DNA of 64,000 nucleotides from Hordeum vulgare subsp. vulgare (taxonomy: Eukaryota > Streptophyta > Magnoliopsida > Poales > Poaceae): contig NC_058523.1 in NCBI RefSeq assembly GCF_904849725.1, forward strand, positions 171,784,689-171,848,688, given 5' to 3'. A program made the translations under genes and the position numbers. The notes beneath the pieces are model-generated. The model saw only the letters and a list, made by a program, of their open reading frames with translations, searched no databases and had not been told where the DNA came from. Positions 35,398-47,315 of this stretch are shown here, in pieces; positions within the stretch are counted from its first letter, which is position 1, and each line of letters opens with the position of its first letter.

Positions 35398-36375
35398 GAT
35401 GGCATATGAAGCTGGACTTGTAGTCTCTGGACCAATGACCCAACTAGAGGCTGAAATATGGATTTAGAACATGGAGAACCACTTCGGGAGCAATTTGATT
35501 TCAAGGAAGTATGAAGTGGCACACGCTCTTCATTACTTTACACAAAGTGCTGCTATCTGGTGGTAAATGCATCATGCCATACAAGGATTTAGTGGAGCAG
35601 AAACTTGGGACGAATTCAAGAAGACTCTGTTAAGATCCCATCTTATTCAGAAGTGCTATGATAATCCAAAGAAGAAGACTTGTGCATGCAAGATCTGTGG
35701 AGAAATAGCACACACCCAGGAGGAACACAAGGATGGATGCACTCATTGTGAAGAGAATCACCCAGGGAGGAATGCCCAACTAGTCAGGTGACTTGTTTCT
35801 TGTGTGAAGGAACCACCCACTACCCAGCCCAATGTTACATTTACCCCAAGGTGCAACAAGTTGTCAAGCAGCAGAAAGAAGCAATGGAGGAAACACTCAC
35901 GAAGAAGATTTTGGAAGAACATGTGATGAAGGAAAATATTGGAGACCTTGATGGACACAGCCTAACCAGATTTTTCTCCAATGCATGTTACTCATGTGGA
36001 GAGGAAGGACATTTTTCACAGGAGTGCATGAAGAAAAGCCAAGAGTATCTGGGAAACTTCCCGTCGGAAAAAGTAGAGTTTGATCCACTTGAAATATAAG
36101 AACTAGGCAAAATGAAGGAGTCCGGAGAGAAGAGAAAATACACCAGCCATAGTCAAATCCCTGCACATAAGGACCTGAGTCATATCAGATGTTTCAAGTG
36201 TAAGGAGTTGGGCCACTACATCAATATGTGCCCAGTAAGGAAGACGGAAACCCAAGGAGCAAAAGAAAACACTAAGAAGCCTCGAGACTTGTCCGAACTC
36301 ATTTGCTTTCGTTGCAAGGAAGCAGGACATTATGCTAGTGATTGTCCACATGGGAAGAAAGCTAAAATGGAGTAG
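35398..36375 (+). pseudogene. gag: G2 gag with five zinc-knuckle-like motifs (broken)
   Basis: The gag N-terminal domain is readable from about 35,398 (AEIWI..MENHF, HALHYFTQSAAIWW). It is cut by TAG at 35,465, TAA at 35,564, a frameshift near 35,785 and TAA at 36,097. Knuckles of the form C-X2-C-X4-H-X4-C are CFLCEGTTHYPAQC, CYSCGEEGHFSQEC, CFKCKELGHYINMC and CFRCKEAGHYASDC. A further variant, CKICGEIAHTQEEH, ends in His. Plant Gypsy gag usually has one or two. The protein would bind RNA in a particle; with four lesions this copy does not make it whole. No protease or RT frame follows. Confidence 0.8.
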
Positions 36376-36725
36376 TTATGTTTTGACAGTGGCAATAAGT
36401 GTAACCTGAAGCACTCTTGTTTTTCATGAGATTATGGAGTTGAATTTTGTAATAGAAGACTCAGAGATTGTAATAACTCCATGAATCAATAAATTTATTG
36501 TTTCATGATTTCCTATGTTGAAACTGTATGCGTTGTTTCTCTACGAACAACGATCTCTGAACATTTACGAGGATATGAGAAATATGGTATATACATGCAT
36601 GGGCATAATTTATTTTAAGTGTGGTAGTAATCGGTAAACCCACAGGATCCAATTAGTAGGAATGTACCATGCTTACCAAGGAGACACATACATTTCTCTG
36701 AGTACTCATTTTATGACACCTGCAG

Positions 36726-37181
36726 ATGACAACCCTCTATGAGTCCTTCCTCAAGGTCCCAGAAACGACCATGACCCTGACTAGTGATCATGATTACCCA
36801 AAAATCCCGAAGGACATGATGAAGCACATTCATCTTGAAGGAGATGCAGTCTACAAAGGCTACCCGTTCATGGAAAATGGAGTGGAACTTTGGTATGTGG
36901 AAGTACACCTCCACCATGTGAAAGGAGTTTGTCCAAAGACTATGGGGCAATACTTTTTCGTTTCACGTGTACCATGAGCAACCTTCTTTGATGTTGTTCG
37001 TGAAGCTGCCAATGAAGCCATACGTCAGATTGGAGAAATACTTGAAGCAAGACTCCGTCACACCCACGAATACCTGAGTGAAGTGCATGCGGAGATGATG
37101 GAGATGAAGCTCAGGGCCACCATGAGAAAGCAAAATATGGATGATTTCAAGGAGCACCTCGGAAAGTTCCAATGGGACTAA
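36726..37181 (+). pseudogene. G2 second ORF, unknown accessory protein (one nonsense codon)
   Basis: ATG at 36,726, in-frame stop TGA at 36,975 (codon 84), then open again to TAA 37,179: 151 codons in one frame. It starts just after a purine-poor spacer 350 bp downstream of gag. The pattern is a beta-rich part with ELWYVEVHLH, then FVSR, then a helical part (FFDVVREAANEAIRQIGEIL) and a charged Met/Glu/Lys-rich tail. I do not recognise the family. Its layout resembles the extra ORF before gag in the chromovirus (55,721-56,521). Confidence 0.6.
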
Positions 37182-37259
37182 AGTATTTCGAAGGGAGACA
37201 AATGAATAAAGTTGGCAGAAATGCTTGACCATACCGAACAATGTGGATGGCAGCATTTG

Positions 37260-38394
37260 TAATAAAGTACTTTTGAATTAGGGTTACTGAGAAGAAATTA
37301 AAAAATGTAATAAAGGATTGAATATGAAATTAATATGATTTATGGATGAAGCAATACCTTTTTATGGTAAACACACCCATGGAAAAAGAATAGTATCCCA
37401 CAGAGTGGAGTGTGTACCAAAAACAAGTCGGAGGATTTTTATTATATGATGGTTACCCCAAGAGTATGATGGAATGAAACACTATAGGATTTAAAGGCGG
37501 AGTAATTCCAAGTATGATTTAAAGTGGGCCTGCAACACACAGACCCCGGGACTAATAAGGATCGAGCACTACCTTTTTGAAGAATTTTTTTGGAACAAAC
37601 TATGATGGATCAACAAGCGTTTTCTTAGGAGCATGCGTAACACCGAGAGTTGTGAAGATACGATAGATGTTTTGTTCAGCTTGCAGAACCAATGGATTAC
37701 CCGAACTTCGTTCATGGACAAGAGAAATTCTGCAATGCTTGTGAGGATGCCAAAGAGTTAGAATACGAGATTCACTAAGCCTTATACAAGGTAATGATTT
37801 GAGTGTGACATGGCTTGGCCACCATGACGACTTACTATTATCATTCTCTTGCTATTCGGAATGGTAAATCTGAGAGACTTACCCATAGTGAGAGACGATG
37901 CTCTTTGAAGCTTTTGTTTAAGCCTTAGAATGGTATAATGAAATCCCATGTACATGGCACTTGTTGTCCCGCGTAGGAAACTTTACGGTGAGGATGAAGA
38001 CAAGACCTCTCTCTCTCTCTGCAGGATAACCACAAATGGTAGACCACCATGAGAATCATCGATAGGTTATTTAGAATGATCACGAGACTGTCAGTTAAGA
38101 AGATTCAGTGACGGAAGAAGCTTATATCAATAGAAGAACCCTCGATTTTGATGGAAACATTATGAATATAATGGGAGAAATTCGCCAAACGAGTTAGTAT
38201 GACGAATGTGAGGAGTCAGATGCCAAGACCCCATAGGATTGCTAAAATGTTGAGGGACCAGTAATTCTTATTTTAAGTGTGGTAGCATCCCACTTTGCAG
38301 GAGATTGGATTTGTTAGAAGACCCCCAAACCCTAACCTTTCTTTCTAGCCTCTTCGAATCTCGAGGACGAGATTCATTTTAAGTGTGGTAGGTT
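37260..38394 (+). other. G2 3' untranslated region
   Basis: No ORF worth calling and no pol domain. The end carries CTCGAGGACGAGATTC and TTTTAAGTGTGGTAGG just before the LTR, which probably includes the polypurine tract. The TTTTAAGTGTGGTAG string also occurs at about 36,611-36,627 and 38,271-38,285, giving three copies in the internal region. Confidence 0.6.
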
Positions 38395-40536
38395 TGTAAC
38401 ATCCCAAATTTTGGAATGTTAATATAAATTATTAGATTGATTGTTTGTTTGTTTTGAGTGATTGAAACTTGAGTGAAATTATTTTTTAAAACCTTTGAAT
38501 GAGAGGGAATAAAATGACTTTCCCTTTTTCCTGTGAATTCAAATTCATTGATTTAAAATCAGCGAGAGGAGATAGCATGACTTGTTCAACTATACATAAT
38601 TTGAATCAAGGTGGCATTTGAATTCCTTTCAATTTTGCTTTACATTTTGTTTCTTCTTCACTCACGGAATGCCGGGAACAATACCTTGACAAGCAGGAGA
38701 AAAAGAGAGGAGGAACATGACCCTCCAAAACCCGGGGATATTCTTTGAATTATTTGAGCCATGAAACCCAAGATTTATTTGAGAAAATATTTGCAAAAAG
38801 GAAATAAAGCATTTAGTGGATTTTTCTGAAATCATTTTTAGAAGTTTTTATTTTGGCCGTGGAAAAATGTCCATCATCTAGATTTTATTTTTCTGATAAC
38901 TTTAGTATATAGCAACTCTATATTCCGAATTTATTTCGTTTCCCTTTTATCGCTTACTTTCTGGTTTTTGAAAATAGGAAAGAAATCTCGTTTAAACGGA
39001 ATTTAATCGCTGGCCCATTAAGAGGTTTCCAAAAACTGGCCCAACAAGATCTTCTTCTTCCTCACGTTCTCACCTCCTCCCACGAACTTCCATAGCCATG
39101 CTGACAGAGGAAATTTCCTCCCCGATCTCCCTCCCCTTTCCTTTCCGCGACTGCCCCGACCCCCTATAAGTACCGCGCCACCTCCCGCACTCCATTTTCC
39201 CTGCCTCCCCCCGATCCGCCGCCTCCACACCCCCCTGCGAGAGCTCACCAGAGCCGGCCTTTCAGCACCTCGCCGCCGCGCCCAGGCTCCCCCGCCCCCT
39301 CCCTGGTACCCCCTGCCACCACCCGTACCCCCGCTGCACCACCCCACGCCCACCTCTCACCCCGTCGCCCCCCTGCAGGGCCTCCCCATCCCTGCCGAGC
39401 TCCCGGGGATACCCCTTCGGTTCTTTTAAAAGAACCAGCGTTTTTTTGTCTAGTAAGTTAGCCGAAGCGGTTTCTCTATTTTGCGGCCATCCGTTGTTTA
39501 GTCTACGCCGCGCACGCCTCCACCCACTCATGTCTCGCCACGTGGCCCTGTTCACTATTTAGGTTTTTCTTTATTTTCAGATTCTGTTTTCAAAACAGAA
39601 CCAGTTCTAATTTTGTTTTTTTATATTTTAATCTAGAAGTCCAATGAAGTTGATTCTTTATGCGTTAGATCACAATTTTCTTGTAGTTTCTGAAAACATA
39701 TTATTTGCCTATGTTTGAAATTTCAAAATTTGAATTAGAACATATTTGATTTAAATCTTGTTTTGCTTATACCGGGAGTTTAAAAATAGCTTTTAAATTA
39801 ATTCTTTTTGCTACTGTTTCCTATTGATAATATCTTTCACTAGTTTATGTCTCAATTTTTTGTAAATATTTGTACTTGTGGTTTTTACCAAAAACAGATT
39901 CTATTTTTGTTATGTAAAGTGAATTGCATCACTTTGTGCTATAGTGTTTATGTGTTAGTGATTTTATTTTGATTGTTAATGATTGTAGTGCTTATTGTGT
40001 GTATTTTGTTTGCATCGATAGATCACCCGGAGTGTGAAGCTTGCTACCTAGACGTGCTTGAGCATGACAACTATCAGCTAGGCAAGTCACGTTGATCATA
40101 TTATTACCTATGTTTTATATGCATTGTAGTTCTACCTTTCTTCACCCAATTGCATGCAAAGTAGGTACTTGGAAATTTTGGATCTTGATGTAGTATCATG
40201 TGGTAGGCACCCACCCCCTTGTTACTTTGGCCGAGATGTTATTATGCTATGCTCCTAGTAGACGGGGTTTTGGTTGAGTGTTTACCATGAGTGTTGTGAG
40301 AACTTAATAATGAAGATCTGAAGAACTCCAAGACTTGCTAGACCTTAGAACGAAATATACCTTTGGGTGAAGGACGGTTTAGATTGGCTCCCTCGAGAAA
40401 CCAGTGGACGACCCGGGATGCATGGGGAAGCGCCATGACATCTTGCGGAAAGCTTCACACATGCTCAAAGAGACAGACGAATATTTTCAAGACCCAAGGC
40501 TTACCTGCACAGCCACAAGTCATTATGGGCTCTGGC
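38395..40536 (+). repeat. G2 3' LTR, first segment
   Basis: Begins TGTAACATCCC, aligned with the 5' LTR up to the Copia-D insertion at 40,536. It lacks about 277 bp that the 5' LTR has at 32,676-32,952 (deletion point about 39,403), which removes the first donor-like splice signal. CTGGC at 40,532-40,536 is the left target duplication for Copia-D. Confidence 0.9.
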
Positions 40537-42346
40537 TGTTGGAAATATGCACTAGAGGCAATAATAAATTAGTTATTATTATATTTCTTAGTTCATGATA
40601 ATCGTTTATTATCCATGTTATAATTGTATTGATTGGAAACACAATACTTGTGTGGATACATAGACAAAACACTGTCCCTAGTAAGCCTCTAGTTGACTAG
40701 CTCGTTGATCAAAGATGGTCAAGGTTTCCTGGCCATAGGCAAGTGTTGTTACTTGATAACGGGATCACATCATTAGGAGAATCATGTGATGGACTAGACC
40801 CAAACTAATAGACGTAGCATGTTGATCGTGTCATTTTGTTGCTACTGTTTTCTGCGTGTCAAGTATTTGTTCCTATGACCATGAGATCATATAACTCACG
40901 GACACCGGAGGAATGCTTTGTGTGTATCAAACGTTGCAACGTAACTGGGTGACTATAAAGATGCTCTACAGGTATCTCCGAAGGTGTTAGTTGAGTTAGT
41001 ATGGATCAAGACTGGGATTTGTCACTCCGTGTGACGGAGAGGTATCTCGGGGCCCACTCGGTAATACAACATCACACACAAGCCTTGCAAGCAATGTAAC
41101 TTAGTGTAAGTTGCGGGATCTTGTATTACGGAACGAGTAAAGAGACTTGCCGATAAACGAGATTGAAATAGGTATGCGGATACTAACGATCGAATCTCGG
41201 GCAAGTAACATACTGAAGGACAAAGGGAATGACATACGGGATTATATGAATCCTTGGCACTGAGGTTCAAACGATAAGATCTTCGTAGAATATGTAGGAT
41301 CCAATATGGGCATCCAGGTCCCGCTATTGGATATTGACCGAGGAGTCTCTCGGGTCATGTCTACATAGTTCTCGAACCCGCAGGGTCTGCACACTTAAGG
41401 TTCGACGTTGTTTTATGCGTATTTGAGTTATATGGTTGGTTACCGAATGTTGTTCGGAGTCCCGGATGAGATCACGGACGTCACGAGGGTTTCCGGAATG
41501 GTCCGGAAACGAAGATTGATATATAGGATGACCTCATTTGGTTACCGGAAGGTTTTCGTGCATTACCGGAAAAGTTTCGGGCTTATCGGTAGTGTACCGG
41601 GAGTGCCGGGAGGGGTGCCGGGGACCATCGGGAGGGGTGTCACGCCCCAAGGGGTCTCATGGGCTATGGGAAGAGATAAACCAGCCCCTAGTGGGCTGGA
41701 ATAAGTTCCCACTAAGGCCCATAAGGTTTGAGAAGGAAAAAACACAAGGTGGAAAGAGTTTCCAAGTGGGAAGGTGGAATCCTACTCCAAGTAGGATTGG
41801 AGTAGGACCCCTCCACCTCCAATTTCGGCCAAACCTTTAGGTTTTGAGGCTGCCTCCTCCCCTCCCTCCCACCTATATATACGGAGGTTTTAGGGCTGAT
41901 TTGAGACGACTTTTCCACGGCAGCCCGACCACATACCTCCACGGTTTTTCCTCTAGATCGCGTTTCTGCGGAGCTCGGGCGGAGCCCTGCTGAGACAAGG
42001 TCATCACCAACCTCCGGAGCGCCGTCACGCTGCCGGAGAACTCTTCTACCTCTCTGTCTCTCTTGCTGGATCAAGAAGGCCGAGATCATCGTCGAGCTGT
42101 ACGTGTGCTGAACGCGGAGGTGCCGTCCGTTCGGTACTAGATCATGGGACTGATCGCGGGATTGTTCGCGGGGCGGATCGAGGGACGTGAGGACGTTCCA
42201 CTACATCAACCGCGTTCACTAACGCTTCTGCTGTACGATCTACAAGGGTACGTAGATCACTCATCCCCTCTCGTAGATGGACATCACCATGATAGGTCTT
42301 CGTGCGCGTAGGAAAATTTTTGTTTCCCATGCGACGTTCCCCAACA
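40537..42346 (+). repeat. Copia-D 5' LTR
   Basis: TGTTGG...CCCCAACA, 1810 bp. TATA box TATATATA at 41,874-41,881. One of its differences from the 3' LTR is a GCACTAG instead of GCCCTAG near the start. Confidence 0.95.
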
Positions 42347-42360
42347 GTGGCATCATGAGC
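42347..42360 (+). other. Copia-D primer binding site (variant)
   Basis: GTGGCATCATGAGC right after the LTR, the same variant as Copia-C. It differs from the standard TGGTATCAGAGC. Confidence 0.6.
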
Positions 42361-43590
42361 TAGGTTCATGCGTAGATGTCTTCTCGAGTAGAACACAAAA
42401 GTTTTTGTGGGCGGTGATGTGCGTTTTGCTGCCCTCCTTAGTCTTTTCTTGATTCCGCGGTATTGTTGGATTGAAGCGGCTTGGACCGACATTACTCGTA
42501 CGCTTACGAGAGACTGGTTTCATCGTTACGAGTAACCCCCTTTGCTCAAAGATGACTGGCAAGTGACGGTTTCTCCAACTTTAGTTGAATCGGATTTGAC
42601 CGAGGAGGTCCTTGGATGATGTTAAATAGCAACTCATATATCTCCGTTGTGGTGTTTGTGTAAGTAAGATGCGATCCTACTAGATACCCTTGGTCACCAC
42701 GTAAAACATGCAACAACAAAATTAGAGGACGTCTAACTTGTTTTTGCAGGGTATGATTGTGATGTGATATGGCCAACGATGTGATGTGATATATTGGATG
42801 TATGAGATGATCATGTTGTAATAGAAATATCGACTTGCACGTCGATGGTACGGCAACCGGCAGGAGCCATAGGGTTGTCTTTATACTAACATATGTGCTT
42901 GCAGATGCGTTTACTATTTTGCTAGGATGTAGCTTTAGTAGTAATAGCATAAGTAGCACGACAACCCCGATGGCAACACATTGATGGATGATCATGGTGT
43001 GGCGCCGGTGACAAGAAGATCGTGCCGGTGCTTTGGTGATGGAGATCAAGAAGCACGTGATGATGGCCATATCATGTCACTTATGAATTGCATGTGATGT
43101 TAATCCTTTTATGCACCTTGTTTTGCTTAGAACGACGGTAGCATTATGAGGTGATCTCTCACTAAAATTTCAAGACAAAATTGTGTTCTCCCCGACTGTG
43201 CACCGTTGCGACAGTTCTTCGTTTCGAGACACCACGTGATGATCGGGTGTGATAGACTCAACGTTCACATACAACGGGTGCAAAACAGTTGCACACGCAG
43301 AACACTCGGGTTAAGCTTGACGAGCCTAGCATGTGCAGACATGGCCTCGGAACACGTGAGACCGAAAGGTCGAGCAAGAATCGTATAGTTGATATGATTA
43401 GCATAGGGATGCTTACCACTGAAACTATTCTCGACTCACGTGATGATCGGACTTGAGATAGTGGATTTGGATCATGTACCACTCAAATGACTAGAGAGAT
43501 GTACTTTTTGAGTGGGAGTTCTTAAGTAATATGATTAATTGAACTAATTGTCATGAACATAGTCTAATGGTCTTTGCGAATTACGATGTA
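42361..43590 (+). other. Copia-D leader, no gene seen
   Basis: Long untranslated leader between PBS and gag remnants, similar to 12,801-14,039 of Copia-C. No conserved ORF. Confidence 0.6.
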
Positions 43591-46500
43591 GCTTGCGCTA
43601 TAGCTCTACTGTTTTTTTATGTTCCTAGAGAAAATTTAGTTGAAAATTGATAGTAGCAACCTTTGCAGACTGAGTCTGTAAAACCGAGGATTGTCCTCGT
43701 TGCTGCGCAGAAGGCTTATGTCCTTAATGCACCACTCGGTGTGCTGCACCTCGAGCATCGTCTGTGGATGCTATGAACATCCGACATACACGTTTCTGAT
43801 GACTACACGATAGTTCAGTGCAAAGTACTTAATGGCTTAGAAGCAAGGCACCGAAAACGTTTTAAAACGTCACGGAACATAAGTGATGTTCTAAAGAGAT
43901 GAAATTGTGATTTCATGCTTGTGCCCTTGTTAAGAGGTACGAGACCTCCAACAAGATTCTTTGACCACAAAGTAAAGGAGAAAAGCTCAATCGTTGAGCG
44001 TGTGCTCAGATTATCTGAGTACGACAATCACCCGAATCGAGTGGGAGCTAATCTTCCAGATGAGATAGTGATGGTTCTCCAAAATCACTGCCACCAAGCT
44101 TTGAGAGCTTCGTGATGAACTATAACATATCAAGGATAGATACAATGATCCTTGAGCGATTCGCGACGTTTGACACTGCGAAAGTAGAAATCAAGAAGGA
44201 GCATCAATAGTTGATGGTTTGAAAAACCACTAAGTTTCAAGAAAGGGGAGGGCTAGAAGGGATACTTCGTGAAACGGCAAAACAGTTGCTGCGCTAATGA
44301 AGAGACCCAAGATTGAACCCAAACCCGAGACTAAGTGCTTCTGTAATAAGGGGAACAGTCACTGAGGCGGAGCAACTCTAGATACTTGGGAGATAAGAAG
44401 GCTGGCAAAAGTCGAGAGAAGTATATTTGATATACATAATGTTGATGTGTACTTTACTAGTACTCCTAGTAGCACGAGGGTATTGGATACCGGTTCGGTT
44501 GCTAAGTGACTAGTAACGCGAAATGAAAGCTACGGCATAAGCGGAGACTAGCTAAAGGCGAGGTGACGATACGTGTTGGAAGTGTTTCCAAGGTTGATAT
44601 GATCAAACGTCACACGCCCCCTCTACCATCGGGATTGGTGTTGAACCTAAATAATTGTTATTTGGTGCTTGCGTTAAGCATGAACATGATTGGGTCGTGT
44701 TTATTGCAATACGATCATTCATTCAAAGAGAATAATGGTTACTCTATTTGCTTGAATAATCACCTTCAATGGTTTATTGAATCTCGATTGTAGTGTTACA
44801 CATTGGTGCCAAAAGATACGAGTTAAATGATGATAGTACCACTTACTTGTGGCACTGCCGCTTGAGTCATGTTAGTATATAAATTGCATGAAGAGGCTCC
44901 ATGCTGATGGATCTTTACTCACCTGATTTCGAATCACTAGTGACATGCAAATCATACCACATGAGCAAGGCCTTGTTTTCATTGAGATGAAACAAGATAG
45001 TAACTTGTTGGAAGTGATACATTTTGATGTATGCAGTCCAGTGAGTGCTGAGGCACGCAGTGGATATCATTATGTTCTTACTTCACTGACGACTTGAGTA
45101 GATACAGGAGTATTTACTTAATGAATCACAAGTCTGAAATATTGAAAAGTTCAATTCTGTTTCAGAGTGAAGTTCGTCGTAACAAGAGGATAAACTGTCT
45201 ACGATATGATCATAGAAATGAATATCTGAGTTGCGAGTTTTTGGTACACAGTTAAGACAATGTGGAAATTGTTTCACAGTTCGTGCCACCTGGAACATCA
45301 TGGTGTGATGATGTGTCTGAACGTCATAGCCACGCACTATTTAGTATGGTGCATGCTATGATGTCTCTTATCGAATTACCACTATCGTTTATGGGTTATG
45401 CATTAGAGACAACCACATTCACTTTAAATAGGGCACCGCGTATTTCCGTTGAGATGACACAGTATAGACTGAGGTTTAGAGAAATCTAAACTGTCGTTTC
45501 TTGAAAGTTTGGGGCTTCGAAACTTATGTGAAAAAGTTTCAGTCTGATAAGCTCGAACCCAAAACGGATAAATGCATCTTCATAGGATATCCAAAACAGT
45601 TGGGTACATCTCCTATCTCAGATCCAAAAGCAAAGTGTTTGCTTCTAGAAACGGATCCTTTCTCGAGAAAAGGTTTCTCTCGAAAGAATTGAGTGGGAGG
45701 GTAGTAGAACTTGATGAGGTTATTAAAACCATCACTTCAACCAGTGTGTAGCAGGGCATAGGAAGTTGTTCCTGTGGCGCCTACACTAATTGAAGTGGAA
45801 GCTGATGATGGTGATCATTGAGCTTCGGATCAAGTTACTACAAACCTCGTAGGTCGACAAGGTCGCGTACTGCTGCAGAGTAGTACGGTAACCCTGTCTT
45901 GGAGGTCATGTTGTTGAGCAACAGTGAACCTACGAGTTATGGAGAAAGCGATGGTGGGCCCAGATTCCGACAAATGGCTGGAAGCCATGAAATCCGAGAG
46001 AGGATCCATGTGTGAAAACAAAGTGTAGACTTTGGTAGAACTACTTGATGGTCATGGGACTATTGGGTAAAATGGATCTTTAAAAGAAGACAGACGATGA
46101 TGGTGATAAGTCACTATTAAGAAAAGCTCGACTTGTCGCAAAGATGTTTTCGACAAGATCAAACAGTTGACTATGATGAGTCTTTCTCACTCGTAGCAAT
46201 GCTAAAGGTCTGTTAGAATTGTGTTAGTAGTTGCTGCATTATTTATGAAATATTGCACGTAGGATGTCAAAACGTTGTTTCCTCGACGGTTTCCTTGAGC
46301 AAACATTGTATGTGATACAGCCAGAAGGTTTTGTCGATCCTAAAGATACTAGCAAGTATGCAAGCTCCAGTGATCCTTCAATGGACTGGTGGAAGCATCT
46401 CGGAGTTGGAATAAGCACTTTGATGAGATGATCAAAGATTTTGGGTGTGTACAAGGTTTATGAGAAACTTGTATTTCCAAAGAAGTGAGTGGGAGCACTA

Positions 46501-47240
46501 TAGAATTTCTGATAGGTATATGTGGTTGACATATTGTGGATCAGAAGTAATGTAGAATTTCTGTAAAGCATACAAGGTTGTTTGAAAGAAGTTTTCAAAG
46601 GAGTACCTGGATTACGCTACTTGAACGTTGAGCATCAAAGATCTATGGAGATAGATCGAAAGCGCTTAATAGAAGTTTCAACAAGATGCATGCCTTGACA
46701 AGTTTTTTGAAAGAGTTCAAAATAGACCAGCAAAGAAGGAGTTCTTGGTTGCGTTGTGAGGTGTGAATTTGAGTAAGACTCAAAACCCGACCACGGCAGA
46801 ATAAAGAGAATAGACGAAGGTCGTCTTCTATGCCTTAGCCGTAGAATCTAAAGTATGCCATGCTGTGTACCGCACCTGATGTGTGCCTTGACTCAAAGTC
46901 TGTTGAGGGTACAGAGAGTGATCCATGATTGAATCACTAGCAGCGGTCAAAATTTATCCTTAGTAACAAATGGACTAAGGAATTTTTCTCGATTATGGAG
47001 GTGGTTAAAGAGTTCGTCGTAAAGGGTTACGTCGATGCAAGCTTTGACACTAATCTGAATAACTATGAGTAGTGAAACGGATTCATATAGTAGAGTGGAT
47101 ATTTGGAGCATTTCCGAATAGCACGTAGTAGCAGCATCTATAAGATGACATAAATATTTGTAAAGAACGCACGGATCTGAAAGTTTCAGAACCGTTGACT
47201 AAAACCTCTCTCACGAGCAAGAGGTGATCAGACCCCATAA
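43591..47240 (+). pseudogene. pol: Copia-D gag-pol remnant
   Basis: In order: gag N-part (about 43,620-44,120), knuckle region near 44,330-44,370 (CFCNKGNSH-like, with a stop after the His), a protease DTG-like stretch near 44,485 and pre-integrase (44,563-44,790). Integrase follows (LPLSFMGYALETTTFTLNRAP, 45,376-45,440), then the integrase-RT linker, RT (VIQPEGF at about 46,310) and RNase H (GYVDAS-like at 47,020). The one-base deletion relative to Copia-A is at 46,351-46,376. None of the frames is open beyond about 75 codons. Confidence 0.85.
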
Positions 47241-47315
47241 CTATATGGGTGTTGGATTCGTTGGAATCACATGGTGATGTGAACTAGATTATTGACTCTA
47301 GTGCAAGTGGGAGAC

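Noticed and set aside
41408..42492. ORFs repeated at 48,187-49,145 that look conserved
   Set aside because: They match because both are Copia-D LTRs of nearly identical sequence, not because of protein conservation.
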